From Paramesorhizobium salinisoli (GTDB lineage Bacteria; Pseudomonadota; Alphaproteobacteria; Rhizobiales; Rhizobiaceae): DNA of 64,000 nt. Each line of letters opens with the position of its first letter. Within the stretch, counting starts at the first letter, position 1. Location of the stretch: positions 62,001 through 126,000 of the forward strand of contig NZ_QOZG01000001.1 in the NCBI RefSeq assembly GCF_003335045.1. Direction: 5' to 3'. Positions 24,757-34,395 of this stretch are shown here, piece by piece. Both the position numbers and the translations under genes were made by a program. The notes under the pieces were generated by a model. The model made no database searches. It was given only the letters and a program-made list of their open reading frames with translations, and was not told where the DNA came from.

Positions 24757-25539
24757 ATGAGTACAGACGGATTTCTGGCGGAGATAGTGCGTTCGCTCGG
24801 CTTCCTGACGCGGCTGCCTATATCTCAGGCCTGGTTTGCAGGTCAGAACGGCTCGCTTGCGACGAACAGCCGGGTTTTTCCCCTGGCCGGCGCGGTGATC
24901 GCCCTGCCTGCCGCCCTCGCCCTCCTCGTCGCCAGTCTGTTCAACCTGCCCCCCGCTGTCGCCAGCCTCATCGCCATTGCCGTTCTCGCCATCGTGACCG
25001 GCGCCCTGCATGAGGATGGACTGGCCGATGTGGCCGATGGCTTTTTCGGCGGCGCCACGGAAAAGCAGCGTCTCGAAATCATGAAGGATTCGCGTATCGG
25101 CACGTTTGGAACGCTTGCGCTCGTCATCTCGGTCGCCCTGCGCACCCTGCTTCTGGCGGCCATCGTCGAGCATGCAGGCGCGGGCTTCGCTGCCCTCGCC
25201 CTCATCGGCACGGAAGCGGCCAGCCGGGCCGTCCTGGTGCAGTTCTGGCATATGTTGCCTTCGGTAAGGCCAGGCGGCGTGGCCGATGGCGCCGGCATCC
25301 CTGACGATTCCGCCACTTATACCGCGCTTCTCGCGGGTTTCCTTATCCTGATCGTCACCTATATCCCGGTAGGCGGCATCGGCAGCCTGTTGATTGCAGT
25401 CCTTCTTTGCGGCGCGGCCACATTCGGCTTTGCCAATCTCTGCACGTTCAAGATTGGCGGTCAGACCGGCGACACGCTGGGCGCTGCGCAGCAGATCGCC
25501 GCAGTGACGCTTTTGACAGGGCTTGTCATGCTGATGTGA
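24757..25539 (+). CDS. cobS: Adenosylcobinamide-GDP ribazoletransferase (cobalamin synthase)
   Basis: A 260-residue integral membrane enzyme joining adenosylcobinamide-GDP with alpha-ribazole. It has the family blocks FLTRLPI near the N-terminus, [17 protein letters not shown] (the acidic metal-binding motif) and [14 protein letters not shown]. Several membrane helices lie throughout. Three upstream in-frame ATGs exist (24685, 24736, 24742); 24757 is chosen because GGAGAA at 24744 is well spaced. Divergent from cobT, which supplies its phosphorylated co-substrate. Confidence 0.93.
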   Translation: MSTDGFLAEIVRSLGFLTRLPISQAWFAGQNGSLATNSRVFPLAGAVIALPAALALLVASLFNLPPAVASLIAIAVLAIVTGALHEDGLADVADGFFGGATEKQRLEIMKDSRIGTFGTLALVISVALRTLLLAAIVEHAGAGFAALALIGTEAASRAVLVQFWHMLPSVRPGGVADGAGIPDDSATYTALLAGFLILIVTYIPVGGIGSLLIAVLLCGAATFGFANLCTFKIGGQTGDTLGAAQQIAAVTLLTGLVMLM

Positions 25540-25591
25540 TACGACCACATTGAAGAAGAAAGCCCTGTCGAGAAAAAGGTCGCGCAACCCT

Positions 25592-25837
25592 ATGAGCATG
25601 ATCGAATCGCCCTGCATCCTCGTCTGCTCAATAGACGTAAAGACCGGCTTTTGCTTCGGTTGCGGCCGCACGATCGATGAAATCGGCGCATGGACGGTGA
25701 TGACCCCGGAGTGCCGTCGCGAAATTACCAAAAATCTTGCCGCCCGTCTCGAAACAGTGGAACGCAAGCCGAGACGCGAGACCCGGCGCACGCGCATGGC
25801 GCGCAGCAGCAGGCTGGAACAGGGAAACGAGACATGA
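25592..25837 (+). CDS. DUF1289 domain protein
   Basis: An 81-residue protein with the DUF1289 pattern [30 protein letters not shown]. It has four cysteines in the order C-x3-C-x8-C-x2-C, suggesting a small zinc or Fe-S site. The C-terminal third is highly basic. ATG at 25592 is preferred over an upstream TTG because the domain begins there. Its stop overlaps the start of the aspartic protease gene by four bases. Function unknown. Confidence 0.82.
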   Translation: MSMIESPCILVCSIDVKTGFCFGCGRTIDEIGAWTVMTPECRREITKNLAARLETVERKPRRETRRTRMARSSRLEQGNET

Positions 25838-26538
25838 ACCGTCTTTTCTGGATCATCATCGCGCTCATCGGCGGCGTCACTCTGCTCCTGATGGCCAACA
25901 ATGACAGCGGCACGACCCTTGGCATGGCCAACGACGCCTTCGCCAATGCCGCCTATCTCGGCATATGGGGCATCGTAATCGCTGCGGCGCTGCTTGGTTC
26001 AGGCATGAGGCTCAGCGATTTTGCCCGCAGCATCGCCATCTGGGTGGTTATCATCCTCGCGCTCGTTGCCGGCTACCAGTATCGCTATGAGTTGCAGGAT
26101 GTGGCGAACCGCGTGACGGCCGGCCTCATCCCTGGCAGCGCGATTTCAAACAGGAGCAGCGACGGCAGTCTGACAGTCACGCTCGCCAAGGCCGCCAACG
26201 GACATTTCCAGGTGAATGGCAAAGTCAATGGCGCAGGCGTTTCGTTCCTGGTGGACACCGGCGCCTCGATGGTCATCCTTTCCAGCGGCGATGCAAAGCG
26301 CGCAGGGATAAATACCGCCAGTCTGTCCTATTCCGTCCCGATCATGACCGCAAACGGCACCACGAGCGCTGCCATGGTCAGGCTCGCCACGCTGCAGATT
26401 GGCGACATCGAGCGTCACGACATCCGCGCACTGGTTGCGCAGGACAACCGCATGGACGGGAGCCTGCTCGGCATGAATTTTCTGGAAACCTTGCACGGTT
26501 TCTCCGTTCGCGGCGACGAACTGGTTCTTTCAGACTGA
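25834..26538 (+). CDS. Membrane-anchored clan AA aspartic protease (TIGR02281 family)
   Basis: A 234-residue retropepsin-like protease. Hydrophobic segments lie at about residues 4-20, 40-58 and 68-83. The C-terminal half is a single-lobe aspartic protease domain with the catalytic motif [13 protein letters not shown] and the later [17 protein letters not shown]. Such one-lobe enzymes must dimerise to form an active site. The true start is the ATG at 25834, overlapping the DUF1289 stop. Its stop abuts the dusA stop on the other strand with no spare base. The physiological substrate is unknown. Confidence 0.85.
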   Translation: MNRLFWIIIALIGGVTLLLMANNDSGTTLGMANDAFANAAYLGIWGIVIAAALLGSGMRLSDFARSIAIWVVIILALVAGYQYRYELQDVANRVTAGLIPGSAISNRSSDGSLTVTLAKAANGHFQVNGKVNGAGVSFLVDTGASMVILSSGDAKRAGINTASLSYSVPIMTANGTTSAAMVRLATLQIGDIERHDIRALVAQDNRMDGSLLGMNFLETLHGFSVRGDELVLSD

Positions 26539-27546
26539 TTATTCAGCCGCTTCGGCGGCGTTTTCGCCGATTTCCGCAAAAGCCTTGCGGATGACGCCGC
26601 TATCCGCGTCGGACCGCGCCGCATCGGTCGACAGGACCTGCCGCCAGCGCCGGGCGCCCGGCACGCCCTGGAAAAGCCCGATCATATGGCGAGTGACATG
26701 CGAAAGCCTGCCGCCATCGGCGATATGCCGGTCGGCATAGTCGCACATGATGTCGATAAGGATAGCGATCTCGACCGGCGCATGCGTGTCGCCAAAGAGC
26801 CGCCGGTCCACATCGATCAACAGCCCCGGATTATGATAGGCCGCGCGGCCGAGCATGACGCCATCGACATGATCGAGATGGCCCACAACCTCATCAAGTA
26901 TCTGAATACCGCCGTTGATGCCGATGAAATGACTCTGCAATCCCGCTTTCAGGCGGTAGACCCTGGCATAATCGAGCGGCGGAATATCGCGGTTTTCCTT
27001 CGGCGACAGCCCCTGCAGCCAGGCCTTGCGCGCATGCACCCACAGCGCATCCGCCCCCGCATCGATCACACCGCCCGCCAGCGTATCGAGCGCCACTTCC
27101 GGGTCCTGGTCATCGACGCCGATCCGGCATTTGACGGTAACGGGAATATCAACAGCGCCTTTCATCGCCTCTACGCAGGCGGCGACCAGATCAGGCGTCT
27201 TCATCAGGCAGGCCCCGAACGTACCCGATTGCACGCGGTCCGACGGGCAACCGACATTCAGGTTGATCTCCCGATAGCCGAAATCAGCACCAACCCGCGC
27301 CGCTTCAGCCAGTTTCACCGGATCGGAACCACCCAATTGCAGCGCCACGGGATGTTCCCCGGCGGAAAAGCCAAGCAGTCGCTCGCGATTGCCTTGGATG
27401 GCGGCATCGGCCACCACCATCTCGGTGTAAAGAAGCGCGCGCCGCGTCATCTGGCGATGAAAAAAACGGCAATGCCTGTCCGTCCAATCCATCATGGGGG
27501 CGATGGAAAGCTTGAACTCCTCGTATTTATTGCGCTGTTCAGGCAT
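26539..27546 (-). CDS. dusA: tRNA-dihydrouridine(20/20a) synthase
   Basis: A 335-residue FMN-dependent TIM-barrel enzyme reducing uridine 20/20a in the tRNA D-loop. The N-terminus SIAPMMDWTDRHCRFFHRQ and the block NLNVGCPSDRVQSGTFGACLM with the catalytic Cys are diagnostic of the DusA subgroup. TVKCRIGVDDQD and GINGGIQ (flavin phosphate site) follow. Full length. Upstream, 66 bases before the start, is a perfect hairpin. Confidence 0.93.
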   Translation of the reverse strand: MPEQRNKYEEFKLSIAPMMDWTDRHCRFFHRQMTRRALLYTEMVVADAAIQGNRERLLGFSAGEHPVALQLGGSDPVKLAEAARVGADFGYREINLNVGCPSDRVQSGTFGACLMKTPDLVAACVEAMKGAVDIPVTVKCRIGVDDQDPEVALDTLAGGVIDAGADALWVHARKAWLQGLSPKENRDIPPLDYARVYRLKAGLQSHFIGINGGIQILDEVVGHLDHVDGVMLGRAAYHNPGLLIDVDRRLFGDTHAPVEIAILIDIMCDYADRHIADGGRLSHVTRHMIGLFQGVPGARRWRQVLSTDAARSDADSGVIRKAFAEIGENAAEAAE

Positions 27547-27611
27547 TTTCGCTTCAATCTTGTTCAGGCATTTACGGCGGATTTTCCGGTTTCGTATCGT
27601 TTCGTAGCAGA

Positions 27612-27632
27612 CGGCACAACAGGGTTGTGCCG
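27612..27632. promoter_or_regulatory. Perfect palindrome upstream of dusA
   Basis: CGGCACAAC (27612-27620) pairs exactly with GTTGTGCCG (27624-27632) around AGG. It lies between the divergent dusA and DUF2934 genes and could be an operator or the hairpin of a short leader transcript. No known regulator matches. Confidence 0.4.
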
Positions 27633-27820
27633 ACCGGCCTGGAAAACGATGGGCACGGTCACCTCACGTCTGCGTAAAGATGGGTCTTTTGCCTCTCTAG
27701 CGCAATCGCCATAACGCGCGATGGCGCGACTGGGGCGACAGAGCACCAGCCGGGGTGCATGGAACTTTCTGACACCGAAAATATTATTAGCGAAATGGGA
27801 GAACTTGGGAGGAGGCTGGA

Positions 27821-28135
27821 ATGGAATCCGGAAGAGAAGAGCAGATCAAGGCGCGAGCCTATGAGATTTGGGAACAGGAAGGTCGTCCAACGGGCCGCGA
27901 GCATCTCCATTGGGAGCAGGCGCGCCGCGAACTCAACGATCTGACTGAGGAAGAGGCATTGCCGCCGCCCGACGGGCCCGGAGAAAATGTCGAAATATCG
28001 GCTGCGGATGCCAACGACAATTTTTCCGCGGCTGTGCCGGAATTGGCCTCCGACATCGGCGGTGCGGGCGCGGGCGGCGCCGAGACAATGATGCCTGTAA
28101 AACGTCCCCGCAAACCGGGAACACGCAGGAAATAG
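27821..28135 (+). CDS. DUF2934 domain protein
   Basis: A 104-residue acidic protein. Residues 5-40 carry the DUF2934 pattern EEQIKARAYEIWEQEGRPTGREHLHWEQARREL. The rest is low-complexity (Ala/Gly/Asp/Pro rich) with a basic tail RPRKPGTRRK. GGGAGGAGG precedes the ATG. The family is common in Rhizobiales and lacks known function. It stands just outside the glucan/trehalose operon and converges with treY. Confidence 0.75.
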   Translation: MESGREEQIKARAYEIWEQEGRPTGREHLHWEQARRELNDLTEEEALPPPDGPGENVEISAADANDNFSAAVPELASDIGGAGAGGAETMMPVKRPRKPGTRRK

Positions 28136-28155
28136 CAGACAACACAGACGGAATG

Positions 28156-28191
28156 ATGCGGCGGTTCGGCTTTACGGTTGGACCGCCGCAT
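28156..28191. terminator. Bidirectional hairpin between DUF2934 gene and treY
   Basis: ATGCGGCGGT (28156-28165) is an exact complement of ACCGCCGCAT (28182-28191), separated by 16 bases. It lies between two convergent stop codons, the right place to end both the seven-gene glucan operon and the small plus-strand gene. Confidence 0.6.
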
Positions 28192-28238
28192 GTTGGCGAT
28201 GGCGCCATGCGGACGAGGCGAGTACCTCGCGGTCCCAC

Positions 28239-30767
28239 TCACGCCGATATCAGCACCGCGACCGGAAAACGTCTCCAGAGATCGGAGAGATCAACCTTTT
28301 CTTTCCCGACGGTTCCGCCCGTCAAGGTTTTGAATTCCCCGGGCAGATGCAGTCTGGTCCGGGCAAAGGCGTCGTTGATCCAGGAAAGTTTCTCGGGCTC
28401 ACAATATCGCAAAATGAGGCGGGGGACGGCAACGATGATCCGACGATCGTCCAGCATGCGCTCATAAGCGACCACATGCGCCGTCGCGTCACCTCTTACC
28501 GTTACCGGCTCATATCCGCCGCGGTCGAAGAGATCGGCATGGCTGCGTCTCAAGCCCAACAATCGTTCAAGCAACCATAGTTTCGGCAGCCCTTCCCGCC
28601 AGCGCCCCATCGCCTCCTCCGGCGTCGCCCGCCGGACATCCTCCAGAAGCTTTCGGCGCAGGGCGAAATCGACTGGACGGCGATTGTCGGGATCGACCAT
28701 GCTGAAATCGAAAAGCTCGCAGCCCTGATAGATATCGGGTATCCCCGGCAAGGTAAGCTTCAGCGCAAGCTGCGCCAGCGAGTTGACGATGCCGGCGGGC
28801 TCGATGGCTGCGACCATTGCGTGGACGTCGCGCAGCAATTCCCTATTCTCAGGGGCGAATACGCCGCGGACATAGCTTTCCACCGCCGCTTCGTAGGGTT
28901 CGTTCCGATGGGTCCAACTCGTGTGAAGCTTGGCCTCGCGCAAGGCCTTGATCATGAAGGCAGCGAGCCGCCCGGCGAGTGCCCGCAACCCGTCCTCATC
29001 CTCCAGCGACAGATCCGGCGGCCAGGCGCCGACCAGCGCCTGGTAAAAGAGCCATTCCTCATCCGCGCCCGGCAACCCGTTCCGCAAACTGCCAGCCATA
29101 TCGTGCCAGCGGGAAACGGCTGCCGTCCATTCCTGCGGCATCTCGCTCAAGACCGCGAGCCGCGCCCGCGCATCCTCGCCGCGCTTGGTGTCGTGCGTGG
29201 CCGTGGTCGACATCGCGCGCGGCCAGTCCTTGGCCCGTTTTTGCATCGAGTTATGGAAAGCTTTGGGTTCAAGCCCGAACGCATCCGGCTCCGCACCGAC
29301 CTCGTTCAGCGCGATCAGCCTGTTGTAGCGGTAGAAGACCGTATCCTCGACCGCCTTGGCCGTCAGTGGTCCGGTGGTCTGCTGAAAGCGGGAAACAAAG
29401 GCCGTGCGGCGTTCGGACTTCCCAACCTGGTCCAGCAGGAGCGAGACGAGGAAGGAGACAACGCCGACATCCTCGACCATGCGGCCCTGCCCGACCCGAT
29501 CCGCTGCCTTGATCAACAAGACCCGGTCCTCTGCGGTAGCATCTTCCTGGTCGATATAGGTGCGATAAACCGGCAGGGCCGCCGCGAGTTCCACGATCGC
29601 GCGGCGCAGCGCATCCCGCCCATAGTCGCGGGTGGCGATATCTTCAATCGCGATCCCGTGGGCGAGGCTTACCAGCGCGTCAAGCTCGCTGGCGAGATTG
29701 ACCGTCAGGATGCGGCGCTTGGCTTCAAGCACCTCGCGGCTGAATTTCAAGGCGTCTCCGGTGAAGCGGCCCCACGCCTCGGTCATAGCCTCACCATGGC
29801 GGGGATCGACCTGCAGCGCCGTTATAAACCGCGCCACCTCATAGCCGGTGGTACCGGCGCACTGCCAATCGGACCGCAAATCCTCCTCGGTTCCGAGGAT
29901 TTTTTCGACCACCACATAATCGAGTCCCGATGCCTCACGAAGTTCGCTCAGATAGGCCTTGGGATCAACCAGACCGTCGATATGATCGATGCGCAGCCCG
30001 TCCACGATACCATCACGGACGAGTTGCAGCGGCAATTGGTGAACATCGGCGAACACTTTGGGATCTTCCACTCTGACGCCAATCAGATCGGAGATTTCGA
30101 AGAAGCGACGATAGGTGAGCGCTTCGCGCGCCAATCGCCAATAGGCAAGCCGCCAGACCTGCGCCTCATGAATGCGGTGAAGGAGTTCCTTGTCGGCATT
30201 CACCTTCGCCAGTTCTGACGGTGAAATCCCTTCCTTGCCGGGAAAGAGAGAAACCGAGGAGGGTGCAAGCGGCAGCGCAAGATCGTAATAGCAAAAGACC
30301 AACTCGCCGGTCTGCTCGGTGAATTTGAGCTCAAGCTTGCCTTGCGCAAGCGCCTCGCCATAGGGTTCGCCCAGCACCGGGAGAAGCAGTTTGGGCGCAT
30401 CCCAGTCGATATCGAAATGTCTGGCATAGCGGCTCTCGCGACCATGCTTCAGGACGTCACGCCACCAGGGATTCGTGGTGGAAACCGCCATGTGATTGGG
30501 AACGATATCTAGAATGAGGCCCAAACCCTGTTCTTTAAGGGACTTTGCCAGAAGGGCGAATCCTTCTTCGCCGCCGAGTGCGGGGTCCAGTTCCTGGTGG
30601 TCGGCCACATCGTAGCCATGGGTGGAACCCGGCGCCGCGGTGAATATGGGCGAGGCATAGAGATGGCTGATGCCGAGATCCGCGAGATAAGGCACGATCT
30701 CCGCGGCGCGGGGAAACGTCATCCCTTCGCGGAACTGCAACCGATATGTGGCGCGCGGGATGCTCAT
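28239..30767 (-). CDS. treY: Malto-oligosyltrehalose synthase
   Basis: An 842-residue GH13 enzyme that isomerises the reducing-end alpha-1,4 bond of malto-oligosaccharides to the alpha,alpha-1,1 bond of trehalose. The start at 30767 gives MSIPRATYRLQFREGMTFPRAAEIVPYLADLGISHLYASPIF, the standard TreY N-terminus; the open frame continues upstream but is malQ sequence in another frame. Catalytic blocks: GLRIDHIDGLVDP (nucleophile Asp) and VVVEKILG (acid Glu). Last gene of the operon; its start overlaps the malQ stop by four bases. TreZ, encoded two genes upstream, finishes the reaction. Confidence 0.93.
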   Translation of the reverse strand: MSIPRATYRLQFREGMTFPRAAEIVPYLADLGISHLYASPIFTAAPGSTHGYDVADHQELDPALGGEEGFALLAKSLKEQGLGLILDIVPNHMAVSTTNPWWRDVLKHGRESRYARHFDIDWDAPKLLLPVLGEPYGEALAQGKLELKFTEQTGELVFCYYDLALPLAPSSVSLFPGKEGISPSELAKVNADKELLHRIHEAQVWRLAYWRLAREALTYRRFFEISDLIGVRVEDPKVFADVHQLPLQLVRDGIVDGLRIDHIDGLVDPKAYLSELREASGLDYVVVEKILGTEEDLRSDWQCAGTTGYEVARFITALQVDPRHGEAMTEAWGRFTGDALKFSREVLEAKRRILTVNLASELDALVSLAHGIAIEDIATRDYGRDALRRAIVELAAALPVYRTYIDQEDATAEDRVLLIKAADRVGQGRMVEDVGVVSFLVSLLLDQVGKSERRTAFVSRFQQTTGPLTAKAVEDTVFYRYNRLIALNEVGAEPDAFGLEPKAFHNSMQKRAKDWPRAMSTTATHDTKRGEDARARLAVLSEMPQEWTAAVSRWHDMAGSLRNGLPGADEEWLFYQALVGAWPPDLSLEDEDGLRALAGRLAAFMIKALREAKLHTSWTHRNEPYEAAVESYVRGVFAPENRELLRDVHAMVAAIEPAGIVNSLAQLALKLTLPGIPDIYQGCELFDFSMVDPDNRRPVDFALRRKLLEDVRRATPEEAMGRWREGLPKLWLLERLLGLRRSHADLFDRGGYEPVTVRGDATAHVVAYERMLDDRRIIVAVPRLILRYCEPEKLSWINDAFARTRLHLPGEFKTLTGGTVGKEKVDLSDLWRRFPVAVLISA

Positions 30768-32581
30768 GGCGTATGGGGCCTTTCCCTGGAGATGGCGGTG
30801 ATGACGGCACTCAGCGTGGTGGACTGCTCCAGTTCTTCGATCGGGACGGGAAGCTTGCGTTGCCAGTTGGGATGTTGCTCGACAGTGCCGGGGATGTTCG
30901 GCTGATCGGTTAGGCCAAGCAGATCTTCCATCTGCGCCGCGAACAAACAGGAAGGCGTGCTTGCTATTAGCTGGTGAATGCCGGCTGCAACAGTTTCGTC
31001 GAAAAGATCGCGGGCGCTGGTCAGGCCGAGGCGATGAAGCGCAGCGATCGCCTCTCGCTTCTCCTTCTTCCTCCGGCGGCGCTCCTTGCGCGCGACATCG
31101 GCATCGAACAAGCCGATCTCCTTGCGCAGGTCGATGTCGCTGCCGGTCCACCATCCCGCCAGCGTATTCGTGTCATGGCTGCCGACGCAGGCGAGCACAG
31201 ACCGCGGCCAGTCGCGGGGCGGCACGAAGCCTCTTTTGTCGCGCTCGAAATAGAAGATGCGATAGCCGAACAGGTTGGCGTCCTGCATCGCATCGCGAAA
31301 ACCCTCGGGCACCACACCCAGATCCTCGCCAATGATCAGCGCCGCCGTCTCCCGCGAGACCTCCGCCAGCACCCGCACCATATCAGCCATGGGATAGAGC
31401 ACATAGGCCCCGTCGCCTGCGGGAAAGCCTGCCGGGATCCAGAACAGTCGGTAGAGACTCATCGCGTGGTCGATGCGCAGCGCGCCGGCATGGCGAAGTA
31501 TCGCCTCATAAAAACTGCGCACAGGCCGAAAATCCCGCTTCGCTATCTCGGACGGAGATATCGGTGCGAGTCCCCAGCTCTGGCCGTCGGGATTGAACAT
31601 GTCGGGCGGGGCCCCGATCTCGGCCCCGACGACGGTAAGCGTGCGGTCGCTCCAGGTGGCCGCGCCATCGGGTGCCGTGCCGACAGCCAGATCGAGATAG
31701 AGGCCGATGCGCATGCCCGCATCGCGGAGCCGCTGCGCTGCCGCGCCAAGCTGCCGGTCCGCAATCCACTGAAGCCGGATATGGAACTCGACTTCATCCG
31801 CTTGCTCGCGTGCAAATGTCGCCACAGCCTCGCTTTTCGGATCCTGTAACTCCTCCGGCCAGCCATGCCAGCCGGAGCCGAAATCACGATCGGCCATGTG
31901 AAAGCTGATCGCCTCGAACAAAGCGTAATGCCGCAGTGCTTCGCCCCGTTGCGTCTTGAATGCTTCCAGCCGGTCATCGACCTTGGCTAGCTCCCGCTCA
32001 TGGATACGGCGCAGCGCGGAGAGTTTGTGTCCGGCCACGGCCTTATAGTCGACCAGTTCGCTATCGCGCAGAGTCGACAGAGCGGTTAGGTCCATATCAC
32101 GGTCCGGATCGAAGCCCTCCACCTGATCGACGGCGATATAGAGCGGGTTGAGGAAATTGCGGTCGCTGGGGGAAAAGGGGCTCGCCCGCTCCGGATCGGC
32201 TGAAAACAGCGCGTGCAGCGGGTTGATCCCCAGGAAATCAGCACCCCACCGCGCCGCCATTTCGCCCAACCGGGCCAGATCCTCGAAATCGCCGATGCCC
32301 CAGTTCCGTTGCGAGCGCAGGCCATAGAGCTGGCAGGTGATGCCCCATGCCCTGCCTTTCCCAAGGAAATCCGGCATATAGCAAGCCGCCTCCGGCGGCG
32401 TGCTGGGTAATGGAGGCCATGGATCGGGCAATTCCGGCGCTTTGCCGGCCTTATCCGCTCCGAGGATATTCAGGATTTCCCTCACCGCCTCCTCGGAGAC
32501 CTCAGCCACCGATCCGTCGAGCGCTTGGTAGGAGCGAAGGATGCCATGGGCGGCGGCCAGCCGGTCGATGTCAGCCGTCAT
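30764..32581 (-). CDS. malQ: 4-alpha-glucanotransferase (amylomaltase)
   Basis: A 605-residue GH77 disproportionating enzyme, transferring alpha-1,4-glucan segments between malto-oligosaccharides. Family blocks: GITCQLYGLRSQRNWGIGDFEDLARLGEMAARWGADFLGINPLHALF, LRIDHAMSLYRLFWIP (nucleophile), IIGEDLGVVPEGFRDAM (acid) and VGSHDTNTLAGWW. Overlaps treZ upstream and treY downstream by four bases each, so it is translationally coupled. It would rebuild long chains from the short malto-oligosaccharides left by GlgX and TreYZ. Confidence 0.92.
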   Translation of the reverse strand: MTADIDRLAAAHGILRSYQALDGSVAEVSEEAVREILNILGADKAGKAPELPDPWPPLPSTPPEAACYMPDFLGKGRAWGITCQLYGLRSQRNWGIGDFEDLARLGEMAARWGADFLGINPLHALFSADPERASPFSPSDRNFLNPLYIAVDQVEGFDPDRDMDLTALSTLRDSELVDYKAVAGHKLSALRRIHERELAKVDDRLEAFKTQRGEALRHYALFEAISFHMADRDFGSGWHGWPEELQDPKSEAVATFAREQADEVEFHIRLQWIADRQLGAAAQRLRDAGMRIGLYLDLAVGTAPDGAATWSDRTLTVVGAEIGAPPDMFNPDGQSWGLAPISPSEIAKRDFRPVRSFYEAILRHAGALRIDHAMSLYRLFWIPAGFPAGDGAYVLYPMADMVRVLAEVSRETAALIIGEDLGVVPEGFRDAMQDANLFGYRIFYFERDKRGFVPPRDWPRSVLACVGSHDTNTLAGWWTGSDIDLRKEIGLFDADVARKERRRRKKEKREAIAALHRLGLTSARDLFDETVAAGIHQLIASTPSCLFAAQMEDLLGLTDQPNIPGTVEQHPNWQRKLPVPIEELEQSTTLSAVITAISRERPHTP

Positions 32582-34395
32582 TCCACCGCCTCCGCCAGCA
32601 GCACCGTCACGCTTTTGGCGGGAAGTCTCCCCTGCTGAAGGGCTGCGAGCATATCGCCGCGGCTCTCATAGATGACATCGAACCCGGCAAGGTCTTTGGC
32701 GAGGGAAACGTCGGTGGTTCCGAAATTCGCGACCATGCGGAGCGCACGGCCTGCCATGGGCCACCGCACGCAAAACGCCTTTTCGCCGAGGTGCTCCGCC
32801 CGCCCCTGCATTGATTGCATGGCACGCACATGCGGCACGAGATGCGTGCGGCGCAGTTCCAGCAAGCGGCGGTAGAGATCGAGACGTCGGCGGCCGGGAC
32901 CAGCTTCCATGCGATCCCAGTCAAGCATCGACGCCTGAAAGGTCGAAAGCGCGTTGGGATCGGGAATGCGCTCTGCCTCATTGCCGCTGGAATGACCGAA
33001 ATCGGCAAATTCGCGCCGCCGCCCCTCCCGCACCGCCTTTGCCAGATCGCCATGGAAATCGGTGAAGAACAGAAAGGGGTTCGTCTCGCCATATTCCTCG
33101 CCCATGAAGACCAGCGGCACCTGGGGATTGAGGAGAAGCACGGCTGTCAGCAGTTCGACCGTTTCCGGTTCAGCCAATTCCGTCAGCCGCTCGCCGAAGG
33201 CGCGGTTGCCAATCTGGTCATGGTTCTGCAGAAAGTTGACGAAGGCCGTTGGCGGCTGGCCGGTACTCGGCACGCCGCGCGGCTCACCGTCTCGCGGTGC
33301 ATAAGGCTCGCCCTGATAGCAGAAACCTTCCGCCAGCGCGCGGGCGAGGTGGCCGGCGGGATGATCCGCGAAACCGGCATAATAACCCTCATCTTCCCCT
33401 GTTGCGATGCAATGAGCGGCGTGATGGAAATCATCGTTCCATTCGGCCGTGAAGAGGATAGGCCGGTTCTCCCCGTCACGCGGGTGAAGCGCCACGATGT
33501 TGCGCTCGTCTTCCGTGGTGAGATGAATGTGGCGGTCGGCGAAGCGTTCGCGAATCTCCCGTGCCATCTCCTCGAGAACAGGCGTTTCGCTTTCATCGCG
33601 GATCTGGTCGATCGCGTCGAACCGCAGACCGTCGAAGCGGAACTCCTCCAGCCAGTAAAGTGGGTTGTCGAGGAAGAAGGCGCGCACCGCCGGCTCCTCG
33701 AAGCGGATGGCCGGGCCCCAAGGGGTCTGGCGACCGGAATCGAAGAAATCGGGCGCATAGGCATGGAGGTAATTGCCGTCCGGGCCGAAATGATTATAGA
33801 CCACATCCAGCATCATCATCAGCCCCCGTTCATGTGCGGCATCGACGAGCCGCTTCAGCCCCGTGACGCCGCCATAGGCGGAATGCGGGCAATAGGGCAG
33901 CACGCCGTCATAACCCCAGCCACGTTTGCCTGAGAACTGCGCCACCGGCATCAACTCGATCGCGGTAAACCCCAGATCAGCAAGATGGTCGAGCTTGCGG
34001 CGGATGCCGTCAAATCCACCGTCGCGCGAGAACGTGCCTGGATGAAGCTCGTAGATGACTGCTTCCTCCCAGGGACGACCCATCCAGTCCTTCACCTTCC
34101 AGTCGAAGTCGGAGGCGGTCAGCAGGCTCGGACCATGTACATCAGAGGCTTGCGCGCGGGATGCGGGGTCGGGCACGGCCATACCGTCGGGCAGTACGAA
34201 CTGATAGGCTGCCCCTGCGCGAATGTCGTCCGCCTCGAGCTCGAACCAACCATCGCCGCGCGGCTGCATCGCACGTTCGTCGCCGCCAAGCCGCAACCGC
34301 AGATGCTCGACAGCTGGAGCCCAGAGGTGGAAGATGGCCGAGCCGTCATCTCGCAGATGTGCGCCCCAGCGGGTCTGCAATCTTTCCCGGATCAT
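32578..34395 (-). CDS. treZ: Malto-oligosyltrehalose trehalohydrolase
   Basis: A 605-residue GH13 enzyme releasing trehalose from malto-oligosyltrehalose. The start at 34395 (MIRERLQTRWGAHLRDDGSAIFHLWAP) is chosen because it begins at the N-terminal beta domain and overlaps the glgX stop by four bases; the longer open frame is antiparallel-free read-through of glgX sequence. Catalytic blocks: GLRFDAIDQIRDES (nucleophile) and HLTTEDERN (acid). FLQNHDQIGNRAFGERL is the conserved TreZ segment after the barrel. Pairs with TreY. Confidence 0.93.
   Translation of the reverse strand: MIRERLQTRWGAHLRDDGSAIFHLWAPAVEHLRLRLGGDERAMQPRGDGWFELEADDIRAGAAYQFVLPDGMAVPDPASRAQASDVHGPSLLTASDFDWKVKDWMGRPWEEAVIYELHPGTFSRDGGFDGIRRKLDHLADLGFTAIELMPVAQFSGKRGWGYDGVLPYCPHSAYGGVTGLKRLVDAAHERGLMMMLDVVYNHFGPDGNYLHAYAPDFFDSGRQTPWGPAIRFEEPAVRAFFLDNPLYWLEEFRFDGLRFDAIDQIRDESETPVLEEMAREIRERFADRHIHLTTEDERNIVALHPRDGENRPILFTAEWNDDFHHAAHCIATGEDEGYYAGFADHPAGHLARALAEGFCYQGEPYAPRDGEPRGVPSTGQPPTAFVNFLQNHDQIGNRAFGERLTELAEPETVELLTAVLLLNPQVPLVFMGEEYGETNPFLFFTDFHGDLAKAVREGRRREFADFGHSSGNEAERIPDPNALSTFQASMLDWDRMEAGPGRRRLDLYRRLLELRRTHLVPHVRAMQSMQGRAEHLGEKAFCVRWPMAGRALRMVANFGTTDVSLAKDLAGFDVIYESRGDMLAALQQGRLPAKSVTVLLAEAVE

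Noticed and set aside
30768-31154. Longer N-terminus for TreY
   Set aside because: This stretch encodes the malQ C-terminus in another frame; the family N-terminus starts at 30767.
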